Part shown: one piece after another, positions 26,022 through 34,594 of the stretch
How the letters are laid out: every line of letters starts with the position of its first letter
Numbering within the stretch: position 1 is the first letter of the stretch
Source: CAZGAQ01 sp964523405
GTDB taxonomy: Bacteria; Planctomycetota; Phycisphaerae; UBA1845; Fen-1342
Direction: 5' to 3'
Length of the DNA stretch: 64,000 bases
Assembly (NCBI GenBank): GCA_964523405.1
Contig: CAZGAQ010000002.1
Location: 62,001-126,000, forward strand
Made by a program: the position numbers and the translations under genes
The notes under the pieces: model-generated
The model's input: the letters and a program-made list of their open reading frames with translations, nothing else
What the model was told of the DNA's origin: nothing
Database searches by the model: none

Positions 26022-29000
26022 ATGAAAGCTCGTATTCTGTTGACGTGCGCTCTGCTCCTGGCGGCGAACACCGGGGCCTTGGCCCAGGACCTGGCGCCTC
26101 AGTACCCGCGCACCATCCTGATCACGTTTGACCCGCTGCTGGAGTCCGAAGGGGGCATGCGCCTGCACACGCGCGGGGGTTGGAGCGACCCGGTTACCCT
26201 GGCGGCGACATACAGCAGCGATCTGGCGCAGAGCAGTCATGATCTGATGCAATACCGCCGCATGGTGACCCTTCGCGCGGACGAATTCCCGCTGCACACG
26301 GATGGCTACCGCTACACGGACGCGAGCTACGTCGCGTGCCTGACGGGCAGCGCCAGTTGGCATATGACGGGAACCGACTACAAGTCGCAGGTGCGGGACT
26401 ACGACCTCGCCCGTAAGGTCGACGCCGGCATGATCGACGAAGTGCTGATCCACGCCCCGCCCTACACCGGCTACTACGAGTCGACGATGTGTGGCCGCGG
26501 CGGGTATTGGTGCAACTCCGGCCCGCAGCAGCGCATCGCCTGTACGAAGATCTTCATCATGATGGGCTTCAACTACGAGCGCGGCGTGGGCGAGATGCTC
26601 GAGGACTACGGGCATCGCAGCGAATCGATCCTGTGGCATACGTACGGGAGCTGGTACGCCCAGCCGACGCACGCCTGGAACCGCTTCTCGCTCTACGACA
26701 AGCAACTGGAGGGCATGGCCGCGTGCGGCAACGTCCACTATGCGCCCAACAGCCAGTCCGACTATGACTGGGGCAACTCGACGTACGTGTGGAGCTACTG
26801 CGACGACTGGCTGGACAACTACCCGAACCTGCAGAATACGCAGGTCTGGGTGAACTGCTCAGAGTGGGGTAACGGCGACATGCGCCAGCACCACAAGTGG
26901 TGGTTCGAACGTTTTCCGCACGTGCCCGGTAGCCTGACCGAGTACAGCATGACCCGCCTCAACAACTGGTGGGAGTACGTGCAGGACTTCAACACGCATG
27001 CCGAAAGCGGTGGCGATTTCCTGGCGGTGCCGCCGCCGCCGGCCACCCCGTACCCGGGCAATTTGCGGCAGCTCACCAGTAACGCCACGGACGACTGGAC
27101 CCCGCGCGTCAACGCCGCCGGGCGCGCCGTGTGGTCCGGACTGGTCGGCCTGCACTACCAGATCTTCGCGGCGAACCTGGACGGCACCGGCCTGGTGCAG
27201 ATCACCAACAACGCGTTCGAGAACGAAGCGCCGCAGATCAATGCCAGCGGACGCATCGTCTGGCAGGCATTTGACGGCCAGGACTACGAGATTCTCTCCG
27301 CCAACGCCGACGGCACCGGCCTGGTGCAGATCACCAGCAACACCGTGCAGGACTGGCAGCCGCAGCTCAACAACGCGGGCCGGATCGTCTGGAGCCACTT
27401 TGACGGTGCGACCTACCAGGTCATGAGCGCCAACGCCGATGGGTCGGGCGGCCTGCAGCTCACCAGCACGAGCGGCTCCGGCCGGCCGCGCGACAACGTG
27501 TGGCCGCAGATCAACAACCAGTCGCCGGCGCGCGTCGTGTGGATGGGTTACGATGGCACGAACTGGGACATCTGCAGCGCGAACGCGGACGGCTCGAACC
27601 TGGTGAACGTGTCCAACAATACGCTGGAGAACGAGTACCCGATGATCAACGACGCCGGGCGCGTGGTCTGGCATGCGTACCACGACAGCGTCAATACGGA
27701 AATCTGGTCGTGCAACGCCACCGGCGGCACGGCCGTCCAGCTCAGCAGCAACGGGGAAGAGGATTGGCATCCGCGGATCAACAACGCCGGCCAGGTTGTC
27801 TGGATGGCGCGCGTCGGCGGCGACTGGGAAATCTACACGCGTCCCGCCAACGCAGCGACGCCCGCGGTGGCCGTTACCAGCAACAGCACGCACGACGAGT
27901 ACCCGGTGATCGATGACAACGGGCGCATCGCCTGGCAGGGCTGGGACGGACACGACTGGGAAATCTACGCGCGCCTCAACGGGGTCATCTACCAGATCAC
28001 GAGCAATGACTACGACGACCGCTGGCCCAGCCTGGCCAATCTCGACGCGATCGTGTGGCATGCCGAAAGCACGCCGGGCAGCACCGGGCCGACGTCGGAA
28101 ATCTGGGCCGCCGGTACGGCCAGCCTCGACATCACACCGCCCACCGTGCTGAGCGTACAGGCGCAGACTGCCACGCGCGTGAAGGTGCGTTTCTCCGAGC
28201 CGCTGGACCCGATTTCTGCGCAGACGCCCGGCAACTACGCGATCACCCCGGCGCGCGCCGTGACCGCAGCCCAGCTCACGGACGAGGGCGCGGCCGTGCT
28301 GCTGACAACGGCGACGTTGGCCGAAAATACGTCGTACACCCTCGAACTCAACAATGTGACGGACACGGAAACACCGGCAAACCCGATCGCCGCACACACA
28401 CAGGTCCCCTTCACCTACGTTGTCTATCACCGTGTCACTGACGGGTTGCTGGCACTGTACGCGTTCGAAGAAGGCAGCGGTACGACGGTCCACGACACGT
28501 CCGGAGTGTCTCCGGCGTGCGACCTGACGATCGAGTATCCCGCCAACACGGCCTGGACGACGGGCGGCCTGGAGATCACGGCGGGTCCCTATACCCGGCT
28601 GATCGGGCCGACCGCCAACACGAAGTTCGCGACTGCGTGCAGCGCGAGTGACCAGGTGACGCTCGAAGCCTGGATCGCGCCGGCCCAGGCCTCACAGGTC
28701 GGCCCCGCGCGCATCCTGACGCTGTCCAACAGCGCCTCCGTACGCAACTTCACCCTCGGCCACGGTGACAGCACCGGCAATCCTGGGGACAAGTACGACG
28801 TCCGGCTGCGCACGGCGACTTCGGATACCAACGGCCGGCCGTCGCTGACGACCGCCGCCGGCGCAGTGACTACGCTGCTGCAGCACGTTGTCTTTACGCG
28901 TGACGCGGCCGGGATGGCCCGCCTGTACATCGACGGCGAGGAGGTCGTCGCCGACACGCGCGCCGGCAACTTCGATACCTGGAACAGCGCCTATCGCTTG

Positions 29001-29360
29001 GCGCTGGCTAACGAGGTGGGTTACTACCCGACGAACGGGTGGCTTGGCGAATATCGCTTGGCGGCCGTCTACAGCCGGGCCCTCACGGCCGCGGAAGTCG
29101 CCCAGAACTACGGCGCCGGGCCGGATCCGGTCTCCGCACCGGTCGTCTGCGCCGGCGACGCGAACTGTGACAATGCCGTGAACTGGCGTGATATCGATTA
29201 CTTCATCGCGGGCATGAACGACAACATGTCGGCCTGGGCGGCGCTGTTCCCGTCCGGACCGAGCTGTGCTTTCGCCAACCTGGACAGTAGCGGCGATGGC
29301 ATCGTCAATTGGCGCGACATCGACCCGCTGATCGCGAAGATGAACACGACCTGCCCGTAG
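26022..29360 (+). CDS. Secreted TolB/WD-like propeller protein with Ig-like, LamG-like and dockerin-like modules
   Basis: A 1112-residue exported protein. The ATG at 26022 follows AAGGAG and gives a clean signal peptide ending GALAQ. Residues about 20-340 form a domain I do not recognise, rich in Trp, Tyr and Asn. Next come about eight TolB-like blades (about 345-695) with recurring ITSN, WQ/WSP-x-IN-x-AGR-x-VW and NADGT elements. An SbsA-type Ig-like domain (about 705-805), a LamG-like domain (about 808-1035) and the dockerin-like tail (1043-1112) follow. The last 400 residues parallel those of the preceding protein. No catalytic motif is obvious, so a binding or adhesive role is possible. 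Confidence 0.78.
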   Translation: MKARILLTCALLLAANTGALAQDLAPQYPRTILITFDPLLESEGGMRLHTRGGWSDPVTLAATYSSDLAQSSHDLMQYRRMVTLRADEFPLHTDGYRYTDASYVACLTGSASWHMTGTDYKSQVRDYDLARKVDAGMIDEVLIHAPPYTGYYESTMCGRGGYWCNSGPQQRIACTKIFIMMGFNYERGVGEMLEDYGHRSESILWHTYGSWYAQPTHAWNRFSLYDKQLEGMAACGNVHYAPNSQSDYDWGNSTYVWSYCDDWLDNYPNLQNTQVWVNCSEWGNGDMRQHHKWWFERFPHVPGSLTEYSMTRLNNWWEYVQDFNTHAESGGDFLAVPPPPATPYPGNLRQLTSNATDDWTPRVNAAGRAVWSGLVGLHYQIFAANLDGTGLVQITNNAFENEAPQINASGRIVWQAFDGQDYEILSANADGTGLVQITSNTVQDWQPQLNNAGRIVWSHFDGATYQVMSANADGSGGLQLTSTSGSGRPRDNVWPQINNQSPARVVWMGYDGTNWDICSANADGSNLVNVSNNTLENEYPMINDAGRVVWHAYHDSVNTEIWSCNATGGTAVQLSSNGEEDWHPRINNAGQVVWMARVGGDWEIYTRPANAATPAVAVTSNSTHDEYPVIDDNGRIAWQGWDGHDWEIYARLNGVIYQITSNDYDDRWPSLANLDAIVWHAESTPGSTGPTSEIWAAGTASLDITPPTVLSVQAQTATRVKVRFSEPLDPISAQTPGNYAITPARAVTAAQLTDEGAAVLLTTATLAENTSYTLELNNVTDTETPANPIAAHTQVPFTYVVYHRVTDGLLALYAFEEGSGTTVHDTSGVSPACDLTIEYPANTAWTTGGLEITAGPYTRLIGPTANTKFATACSASDQVTLEAWIAPAQASQVGPARILTLSNSASVRNFTLGHGDSTGNPGDKYDVRLRTATSDTNGRPSLTTAAGAVTTLLQHVVFTRDAAGMARLYIDGEEVVADTRAGNFDTWNSAYRLALANEVGYYPTNGWLGEYRLAAVYSRALTAAEVAQNYGAGPDPVSAPVVCAGDANCDNAVNWRDIDYFIAGMNDNMSAWAALFPSGPSCAFANLDSSGDGIVNWRDIDPLIAKMNTTCP

Positions 29361-29410
29361 CCGCGCGCACTGGGCGCACGGCCAAGACGTGCCGGACGCG
29401 GCATCCCGGT

Positions 29411-29442
29411 GGCCGAGCGGCGCTCCGCAGCGCGGCTCGGCC
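29411..29442 (+). terminator. Hairpin terminator after the dockerin-protein cluster
   Basis: GGCCGAGC pairs with GCTCGGCC and an inner GCGC/GCGC stem, with one mismatch and a six-base loop. The downstream tract (gcctgctttg) is weakly T-rich. The hairpin sits between convergent genes and may serve both strands. Confidence 0.5.
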
Positions 29443-29482
29443 GCCTGCTTTGTGCGGCGGGCGCGGCGCGTGAGGCCGTGTA

Positions 29483-30205
29483 TCAGGTGGAACGGGTCGT
29501 CCCCCGCGCGGCAGGCTGCGCGGGGCGGACGAAGTTGCGCAGATTGAGGTGCAACTCGACTTCACCGAGGGGCATGCGCAGCTGATTGGCGATTGCCATC
29601 GGCGTCGCGCCCGTGTCGGCCAGCTCGTACACACGGCGGCGGCGCTGCACGCGGACGGGTGGTGGGGCGACCCCGTCGTTGGAAAGCAGGGGGGTGAGCT
29701 CGGCCAGGCGCGAGGCCGCGGGCGGAGCGGTTGGCGAAGCGGGGGACCCCGACGCAGGGACAGACTTGCCGGGGAGCAGTCCGCTGGGGAGCACGGGGGG
29801 CGCACTGACCGCCGGAGCGGGCGCGTGGGGACCGGTCGCTGTGGCTGCGACTTGGGGCCGCGGCATACCGCTCACGCGCGCACGGGCGCTTGTCGCCGCT
29901 ACCGGGCGTGGCGGGGCGTCGCCGGCGTGCAGCTGCGCCAGGCGCTGGTCTGCCTCGTGGAGCAATGTCTCCAGGCGCGCCATCTTTTCTTCGATCTGTG
30001 TGTTGATCCGCCGGGAGACTTCGTCAAGCTGCAGCAGCAGCTCTTCCATCGACTTGCGGATTTGCTGTTGGTCGCGCAGCCGCGCAAGCTGCTCACGCGT
30101 CAACTCGCGCGCCGTCGCGGCGCGCTGGTGCGACCGCCGCCACAACGCCACCGAAAGCATGGCTGCGCACATGGCCGCCAGTAGCAGGAGAAAGCCTTGC
30201 TCCAT
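29483..30205 (-). CDS. Membrane-anchored coiled-coil protein with C-terminal HTH-like segment
   Basis: A 240-residue protein not assigned to a named family. The ATG at 30205 has GGAG upstream and opens a single hydrophobic helix (residues 4-20). A charged coiled coil follows (about 28-88, containing REQLARLRDQQQIRKSM). A Pro/Ala/Ser linker spans about 90-195. The C-terminus has the pattern RVYELADTGATPMAIANQL followed by GEVELHLNL, which resembles the helix-turn-helix seen at the ends of some DUF6115-like or flagella-associated bacterial proteins. It may be a membrane-tethered DNA- or partner-binding protein, but this is inference. Confidence 0.7.
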   Translation of the reverse strand: MEQGFLLLLAAMCAAMLSVALWRRSHQRAATARELTREQLARLRDQQQIRKSMEELLLQLDEVSRRINTQIEEKMARLETLLHEADQRLAQLHAGDAPPRPVAATSARARVSGMPRPQVAATATGPHAPAPAVSAPPVLPSGLLPGKSVPASGSPASPTAPPAASRLAELTPLLSNDGVAPPPVRVQRRRRVYELADTGATPMAIANQLRMPLGEVELHLNLRNFVRPAQPAARGTTRST

Positions 30206-30319
30206 TGAACTCCACGCACTCCGGGCCGGCCGCGGCAGCGCGCCGGCGCGCAAAACCTGCGCGGCACATCCGGCCATCCGTTCCTATCGGCAAGGTCAGT
30301 CCCCCAGGCGAGGTTGCGG

Positions 30320-31210
30320 CTAGCCCCCGGCCAGCTTCTCCAGCGCGCGGATCATCGCCTGCGTTCCAAGCGCGCCACCGCCGGGTTCGGCCTCCACGGC
30401 ACGGAAGAGCTGTTGGGCCAGAGCGGTGCCCGGCAAAGGGAGATGCAGCGTCTGGGCCGCAGCCTGCACGATCCGCAGGTCCTTTTGAATAAGCCGGATC
30501 ATGAAAGCGGGTTGCAGGTCGCCGCCCGCGATCTTGGGTCCCAGATTCGCCAGCGCCCACGAACCACCCGCCCCTGACGCGAGCGTCTCGATGGTCTGGG
30601 TCAAGTCCAGGCCGCTGCGCCGTGCCAGCAACAGCGCTTCACACAGGGCGATCATGTGCACCGCGCACAAGACCTGGTTGCAGGCTTTCAGCGTCTGCCC
30701 GCTGCCGGACGGCCCGACGTGGACGACGCGCTGGCCCAGCCGGGCCAGCACCGGACGCACACGCTCGCACGTCGCCGCATCGCCTCCGACCATGATCGTC
30801 AAGGTGGCGTTTCTTGCGCCCACATCCCCGCCCGTGACGGGCGCATCCAGCAGCGTGATCCCCCGTGTGCCCAGACGCGCCGCGAAATCTCGCGTCGCTT
30901 CCGGACTGATGGTGCTCATGTCAATGACGCAGGCGCCGTCCCGCAGGGTCGTGGCGGCCCCCGTGGGCCCCAGCAGAACCGCCTCCACGTCCGGCGTGTC
31001 GGTCACGATCGTGATCAGCGTGTCGCAGTGGCGCCCGACCTCGGCCGGGCTGTCGCACCACGTGGCGCCGGCGGCCAGCAGCGACTCGCCTTTCGCACGC
31101 GTGCGGGAATGAACAAAGAGCGGATGGCCCGCCCGGAGCAGGTTCCCGGCCATGGGCAGCCCCATGATGCCAAGTCCGATAAAGCCGAGCGGCGGGAGCG
31201 ATTGCGGCAC
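30320..31210 (-). CDS. 3-hydroxyisobutyrate dehydrogenase-family NAD(P)-dependent oxidoreductase
   Basis: A 296-residue beta-hydroxyacid dehydrogenase (GarR/MmsB/GLYR family). It opens with the Rossmann motif GFIGLGIMGLPMAGNLL, then has the family signature DAPVTGG (substrate-binding) and GSGQTLKACNQ containing the catalytic lysine. Possible substrates are 3-hydroxyisobutyrate, tartronate semialdehyde or succinic semialdehyde, and sequence alone does not decide. The start is GTG (31210), after GAGTGAGGG. It lies downstream of infC on the same strand with a 125-base gap. Confidence 0.88.
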   Translation of the reverse strand: MPQSLPPLGFIGLGIMGLPMAGNLLRAGHPLFVHSRTRAKGESLLAAGATWCDSPAEVGRHCDTLITIVTDTPDVEAVLLGPTGAATTLRDGACVIDMSTISPEATRDFAARLGTRGITLLDAPVTGGDVGARNATLTIMVGGDAATCERVRPVLARLGQRVVHVGPSGSGQTLKACNQVLCAVHMIALCEALLLARRSGLDLTQTIETLASGAGGSWALANLGPKIAGGDLQPAFMIRLIQKDLRIVQAAAQTLHLPLPGTALAQQLFRAVEAEPGGGALGTQAMIRALEKLAGG

Positions 31211-31335
31211 GGGATACCCTCACTCGGCGCCGAGCTCAGCGTACGGCGACAACCAGTCCGTGCTCACGCTGGGGTCAATACACACTCCCACGTGGCACGT
31301 CGCGCCGTCGGCAAAGGCCCGGGCAGCGGTGGTCG

Positions 31336-32019
31336 CTACACCGCGTCCGGTTGCACCGGAATATCCGACCGCGGCGCTGCGGGCTGCGCCGGTTCGGCCT
31401 CGACGACCGGGCCCTGCAGTTTAGTGTCCAGCTCGTCCTGCTCGTCATCACGCCCGTCATCCACCGCATCCGGGTCGGCAGGCAGATTGGACGTGTCGAC
31501 CGAGTCGAAGACGCCCTTCTGCGCGGACAGGATCATGACCATGTTGCGGCCTTCCATGCTCGGCGGCCGCTCCACCTTCACCCGCTGGGCGAACTCTTCC
31601 AGGATGGCACGGAACGTGGCGAAGCCGATCTCGCGGTGAGACTGCTCCCGCCCGCGGAACACCATGGTGAACTGGACCTTGTGGCCCTGTTTCAGAAAAC
31701 GAATCGCATGATTCATCTTGATCTTGCGATCGTTGGTGTCGGTCTTGGGCCGCAGCCGCACCTCTTTGAGCAACTGCTCGTGGTGCTTCTTGACGTTCTT
31801 CTTCTGCGTGTACTTCCAGCGGCCGTAGTTCATCAGCCGGCACACCGGAGGTCGCACGTTGGGGGCGACTTCGACGAGGTCCAGCCCGGCTTCGCGGGCC
31901 ATCTTGAGGGCCTCGTACGATGTGAGTACGCCGATTTGCTCGTTGTTCTCTCCGATCACGCGCACAGGCGAGATGCGGATCTGCTCATTGCAGCGCAGGT
32001 TCTGATTGATGGGCGTCAC
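31336..32019 (-). CDS. infC: Translation initiation factor IF-3 with acidic C-terminal extension
   Basis: Binds the 30S subunit, prevents premature 50S joining and proofreads initiator tRNA selection. Conserved features are NEQIR, the N-domain DLVEVAPN-x-RPPVCRLMNYG, the interdomain Lys-rich helix and the C-domain VQFTMVFRGRE and ILSAQKG. About 50 residues beyond the usual end form an Asp/Glu/Pro-rich tail. GTG at 32019 gives 227 residues but sits only two bases from the AAGGA element. An ATC three codons later (32008-32010) has better ribosome-binding spacing and would be a non-AUG start of the kind known for infC. It follows thrS, as in many bacteria, but rpmI/rplT do not follow. Confidence 0.94.
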   Translation of the reverse strand: MTPINQNLRCNEQIRISPVRVIGENNEQIGVLTSYEALKMAREAGLDLVEVAPNVRPPVCRLMNYGRWKYTQKKNVKKHHEQLLKEVRLRPKTDTNDRKIKMNHAIRFLKQGHKVQFTMVFRGREQSHREIGFATFRAILEEFAQRVKVERPPSMEGRNMVMILSAQKGVFDSVDTSNLPADPDAVDDGRDDEQDELDTKLQGPVVEAEPAQPAAPRSDIPVQPDAV

Positions 32020-32061
32020 CTTCCTTTCGTGGCGTGCGCCGGCGCCGGGCCGGACGCGGCC

Positions 32062-34221
32062 TTAAGCGGGCGAGTCCTGGCCGGCCTCGCCGGGCGTCTT
32101 TTCGCCCTTGTTCGCGATCTCATCCACGCACGCGGCCAGAAACTCGGGCAGGCCGTGACTGCCGTACTGCTTGCCCTCGCGCGTGCGCACGTTCACCGTC
32201 TGGTCGGTAGCCTCCTGCTCGCCGACGACAAGGATATAGGGGATCTTCAGCAGCGTCGCGTCGCGGATCTTCGAGCCGATCCGCTCGTCGCTGTTGTCCA
32301 GCTCGACGCGCAACGCCGCGGCCTGGCAGACCTGAAAGACCTGCTGGGCGTAGGCTTTCGACTTCTCGCTGATGGAGCAGACGCGCACCTGCACGGGCGC
32401 CAGCCACAGCGGAAACGCCCCGGCAAAGTGCTCGATCAAAATGCCGACGAAGCGCTCCAGGCTGCCGAACGGCGCGCGGTGCACCATCACCGGTCGGTGC
32501 TCGGTGTTGTCGTCGCCGATGTACTTGAGCTCGAAGCGCTCCGGCAGGTTGTAGTCCACCTGCACGGTACCGAGCTGCCAGTCGCGCCCGATGCAGTCCT
32601 TGACCACGAAGTCGATCTTCGGGCCGTAGAACGCCGCCTCGCCGCGCTCCTCGCTGTAGTTCAGCCCCGAGTTGCGCACCGCGGCCAGAATCGCCGCCTC
32701 CGCCTTCTGCCAGTTCTCCAGCGAGCCGATGTACTTGTCGCCGTCGTCGCGCAGCCCCACCCGCACGCGGTAGTCGTTCAGCCCAATCACCTTCAGCACC
32801 AGCTTGGCCATGTCGACACAGCCGGCCACCTCGTCCAGGAGCTGCTCCGGCGTGCAGAAAATGTGCGCGTCGTCCTGGCAGAACCCGCGGACGCGGGTCA
32901 TGCCGTTGAGCTCGCCGGATTGCTCGTAGCGATAGACCTGCCCGAACTCCGCGATGCGGCACGGCAGATCGCGGTAGCTCCGCGCCTCCGACTGGTAGAT
33001 GCGGATGTGGTGCGGGCAGTTCATCGGCTTGAGCAGGTAGCCGTCTTCCTGCGACAGCCAGTTGCGGATGCGCTTGAGGCGGTCGTCCATCGGCGCCTCG
33101 GCCGGGTAGCCCGCCTTCAGCAGATCCTCGTGCAGCGCCGCGAGGCGGCTGAAGAGGGTCAGCTCCTCCGGCGTGGCGCGGTCGGCCTTCGAGGCCCGGG
33201 CGATTTCCCACAGCCGGTTGAGTTCCCGTGCCCGCTCAGACTCAAACAGCGCGGGATACTGGCTGTCCTTGTAGTACGGGTAGTGTCCGCTCGTGCGGTA
33301 CAGGTCCAGGCGCCCTACGTGCGGCGTATAGACCGGCTGGTAGCCGCGGCGCAGCAGCTCTTCGAGGATGAACGTCTCGAGCTGGCGGCGCAGCACCGCC
33401 CCGCGCGGCTTCCACAGGACCAGTCCCGGCCCGACGAGCGGGTCAAGGAGGAACAGCCCCAGGTCCTGCCCCAGCTTGCGGTGGTCACGTTTGCGCGCCT
33501 CTTCCAGCAGCGTCAGGTGCGCTTTGAGCGCTTTCTTGTCGGCGAAACACGTGCCGTAGATGCGCTGCAGTACCTGCTTGCTGGCGTCCCCGTGCCAGTA
33601 CGCACCCGCGACCTGCATCACCTTGTACGCGCCCACGCGGCTCGTGGTGGGCACGTGTGGTCCACGGCACAAATCCTCGAAGCAACTGGCGCCGGGCGCG
33701 CCCGTCACGTAGAAACTCAGCGTGTCGCCGTCCGCCCGCTCGGCGTTGTCGATCTTGTACGGATTCCCCTCGGCGCGCAGCTTCCGCATCGCCTCACCGC
33801 GCGGCATCTCATAGCGCGTGAACGGCCGGTTCTCCTTTACGATCTGGTCCATCTTGGCTTCGATCGCCACGAAGTCGTCGGGGGTCAGACTCCGGCTGAG
33901 TTCGACGTCATAGTAGAACCCGTTCTCGACCGGCGGACCGTAGGCCAGCTTCGTCTCCGGCCAAAGCGCACAGACGGCTTCCGCCATCACGTGCGCGCAG
34001 CTATGCCGCGCGACCTCGAGCCCCTCGGGGTCTTCCAACGTCAGCCCGCGCAGTTCCACGTCCGCGCCCTGCAGCGGCGTGCGCAAATCCACGACCTTGC
34101 CGTTGACCTTGGCCGCCACGGCTTGGCGCGCGAGCTTCGGAGCGATGGCCTGCAAGACGTCAAAGGCCGTCGCGCCATCAGGATGTTCCACGGCAGAGCC
34201 GTCGGGTAGATGCACCTTCAT
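32062..34221 (-). CDS. thrS: Threonyl-tRNA synthetase with ~60-residue insertion in the catalytic domain
   Basis: Charges tRNA-Thr in the cytoplasm. The 719 residues comprise an N-terminal TGS domain (starting KVHLPDGS), the editing domain (HSCAHVMAEAV and a later Cys motif), the class II catalytic core with MNCPHH (zinc Cys), FGQVYRYEQSGE and GFCQDDAHIF, and a C-terminal anticodon-binding domain (PVQVRVCSIS, VRVELD). The ATG at 34221 begins the TGS domain and has GAGGAAA upstream. In-frame starts further up add only Arg/Pro-rich sequence. Between motif 2-side YYKDSQYPALFE and GYLLKPMNCPHH there are about 60 more residues than in E. coli ThrRS (DNA about 33050-33240). infC follows 42 bases later. 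Confidence 0.95.
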   Translation of the reverse strand: MKVHLPDGSAVEHPDGATAFDVLQAIAPKLARQAVAAKVNGKVVDLRTPLQGADVELRGLTLEDPEGLEVARHSCAHVMAEAVCALWPETKLAYGPPVENGFYYDVELSRSLTPDDFVAIEAKMDQIVKENRPFTRYEMPRGEAMRKLRAEGNPYKIDNAERADGDTLSFYVTGAPGASCFEDLCRGPHVPTTSRVGAYKVMQVAGAYWHGDASKQVLQRIYGTCFADKKALKAHLTLLEEARKRDHRKLGQDLGLFLLDPLVGPGLVLWKPRGAVLRRQLETFILEELLRRGYQPVYTPHVGRLDLYRTSGHYPYYKDSQYPALFESERARELNRLWEIARASKADRATPEELTLFSRLAALHEDLLKAGYPAEAPMDDRLKRIRNWLSQEDGYLLKPMNCPHHIRIYQSEARSYRDLPCRIAEFGQVYRYEQSGELNGMTRVRGFCQDDAHIFCTPEQLLDEVAGCVDMAKLVLKVIGLNDYRVRVGLRDDGDKYIGSLENWQKAEAAILAAVRNSGLNYSEERGEAAFYGPKIDFVVKDCIGRDWQLGTVQVDYNLPERFELKYIGDDNTEHRPVMVHRAPFGSLERFVGILIEHFAGAFPLWLAPVQVRVCSISEKSKAYAQQVFQVCQAAALRVELDNSDERIGSKIRDATLLKIPYILVVGEQEATDQTVNVRTREGKQYGSHGLPEFLAACVDEIANKGEKTPGEAGQDSPA

Positions 34222-34454
34222 CGGAAGGGTTTCCTCATGCGACTGTGAGAAGGGGGGCAGAGGGCTGAGCGGCCGGGGTGGCTGGCGATCCGCCGAAACG
34301 CGACGTCGGGATGCGCTCGCAGGCCGCGATGCCACCGGCACCGCTGCCCTCACGAAGTTCGCTCACGTTTCGACCCCGAATCGCACAGGCCGCGTCCTTG
34401 TTCATGTGTTCTATGCGGGGGCGCCGGCGACGCCGGAACGCTCCCCTGATTAGC
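34222..34454 (-). other. Long thrS leader region
   Basis: More than 200 bases separate the predicted promoter from the thrS ATG. The leader holds GC-rich potential stems and an open frame of about 56 codons (ATG near 34402, TGA at 34235) without a convincing ribosome binding site. ThrRS in E. coli represses its own mRNA through the leader, so regulation here is plausible but not demonstrated. I see no T-box consensus. Confidence 0.35.
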
Positions 34455-34482
34455 ACTTTATCGGCTGGGGCTTGAATGTCAA
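34455..34482 (-). promoter_or_regulatory. Sigma-70-like promoter for thrS-infC
   Basis: On the minus strand a perfect TTGACA (34477-34482) is followed after 16 bases by TAAAGT (34455-34460). The area is AT-richer than its surroundings. Confidence 0.5.
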
Positions 34483-34594
34483 CACAAGCTGCGGACTCAG
34501 ATTATGGGACGGCCTGCCGCGCGCAGACATCGCACCGCCGCGCGTCGCTGTGATTAGGTGGGAGCGGTCACGACATCCTTTGACGGCGACGTGC

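Noticed and set aside
7707..29360. Possible cohesin or scaffoldin partner for the dockerin-like tails
   Set aside because: I looked through all the exported proteins here. None shows a cohesin-like domain that I can recognise.
31351..34209. Open frame of ~950 codons on the plus strand opposite thrS-infC
   Set aside because: It spans two recognised minus-strand genes and their boundary. The composition is that of an antisense shadow.
34222..34454. T-box leader upstream of thrS
   Set aside because: The conserved T-box core sequence and a specifier-loop arrangement were not found.
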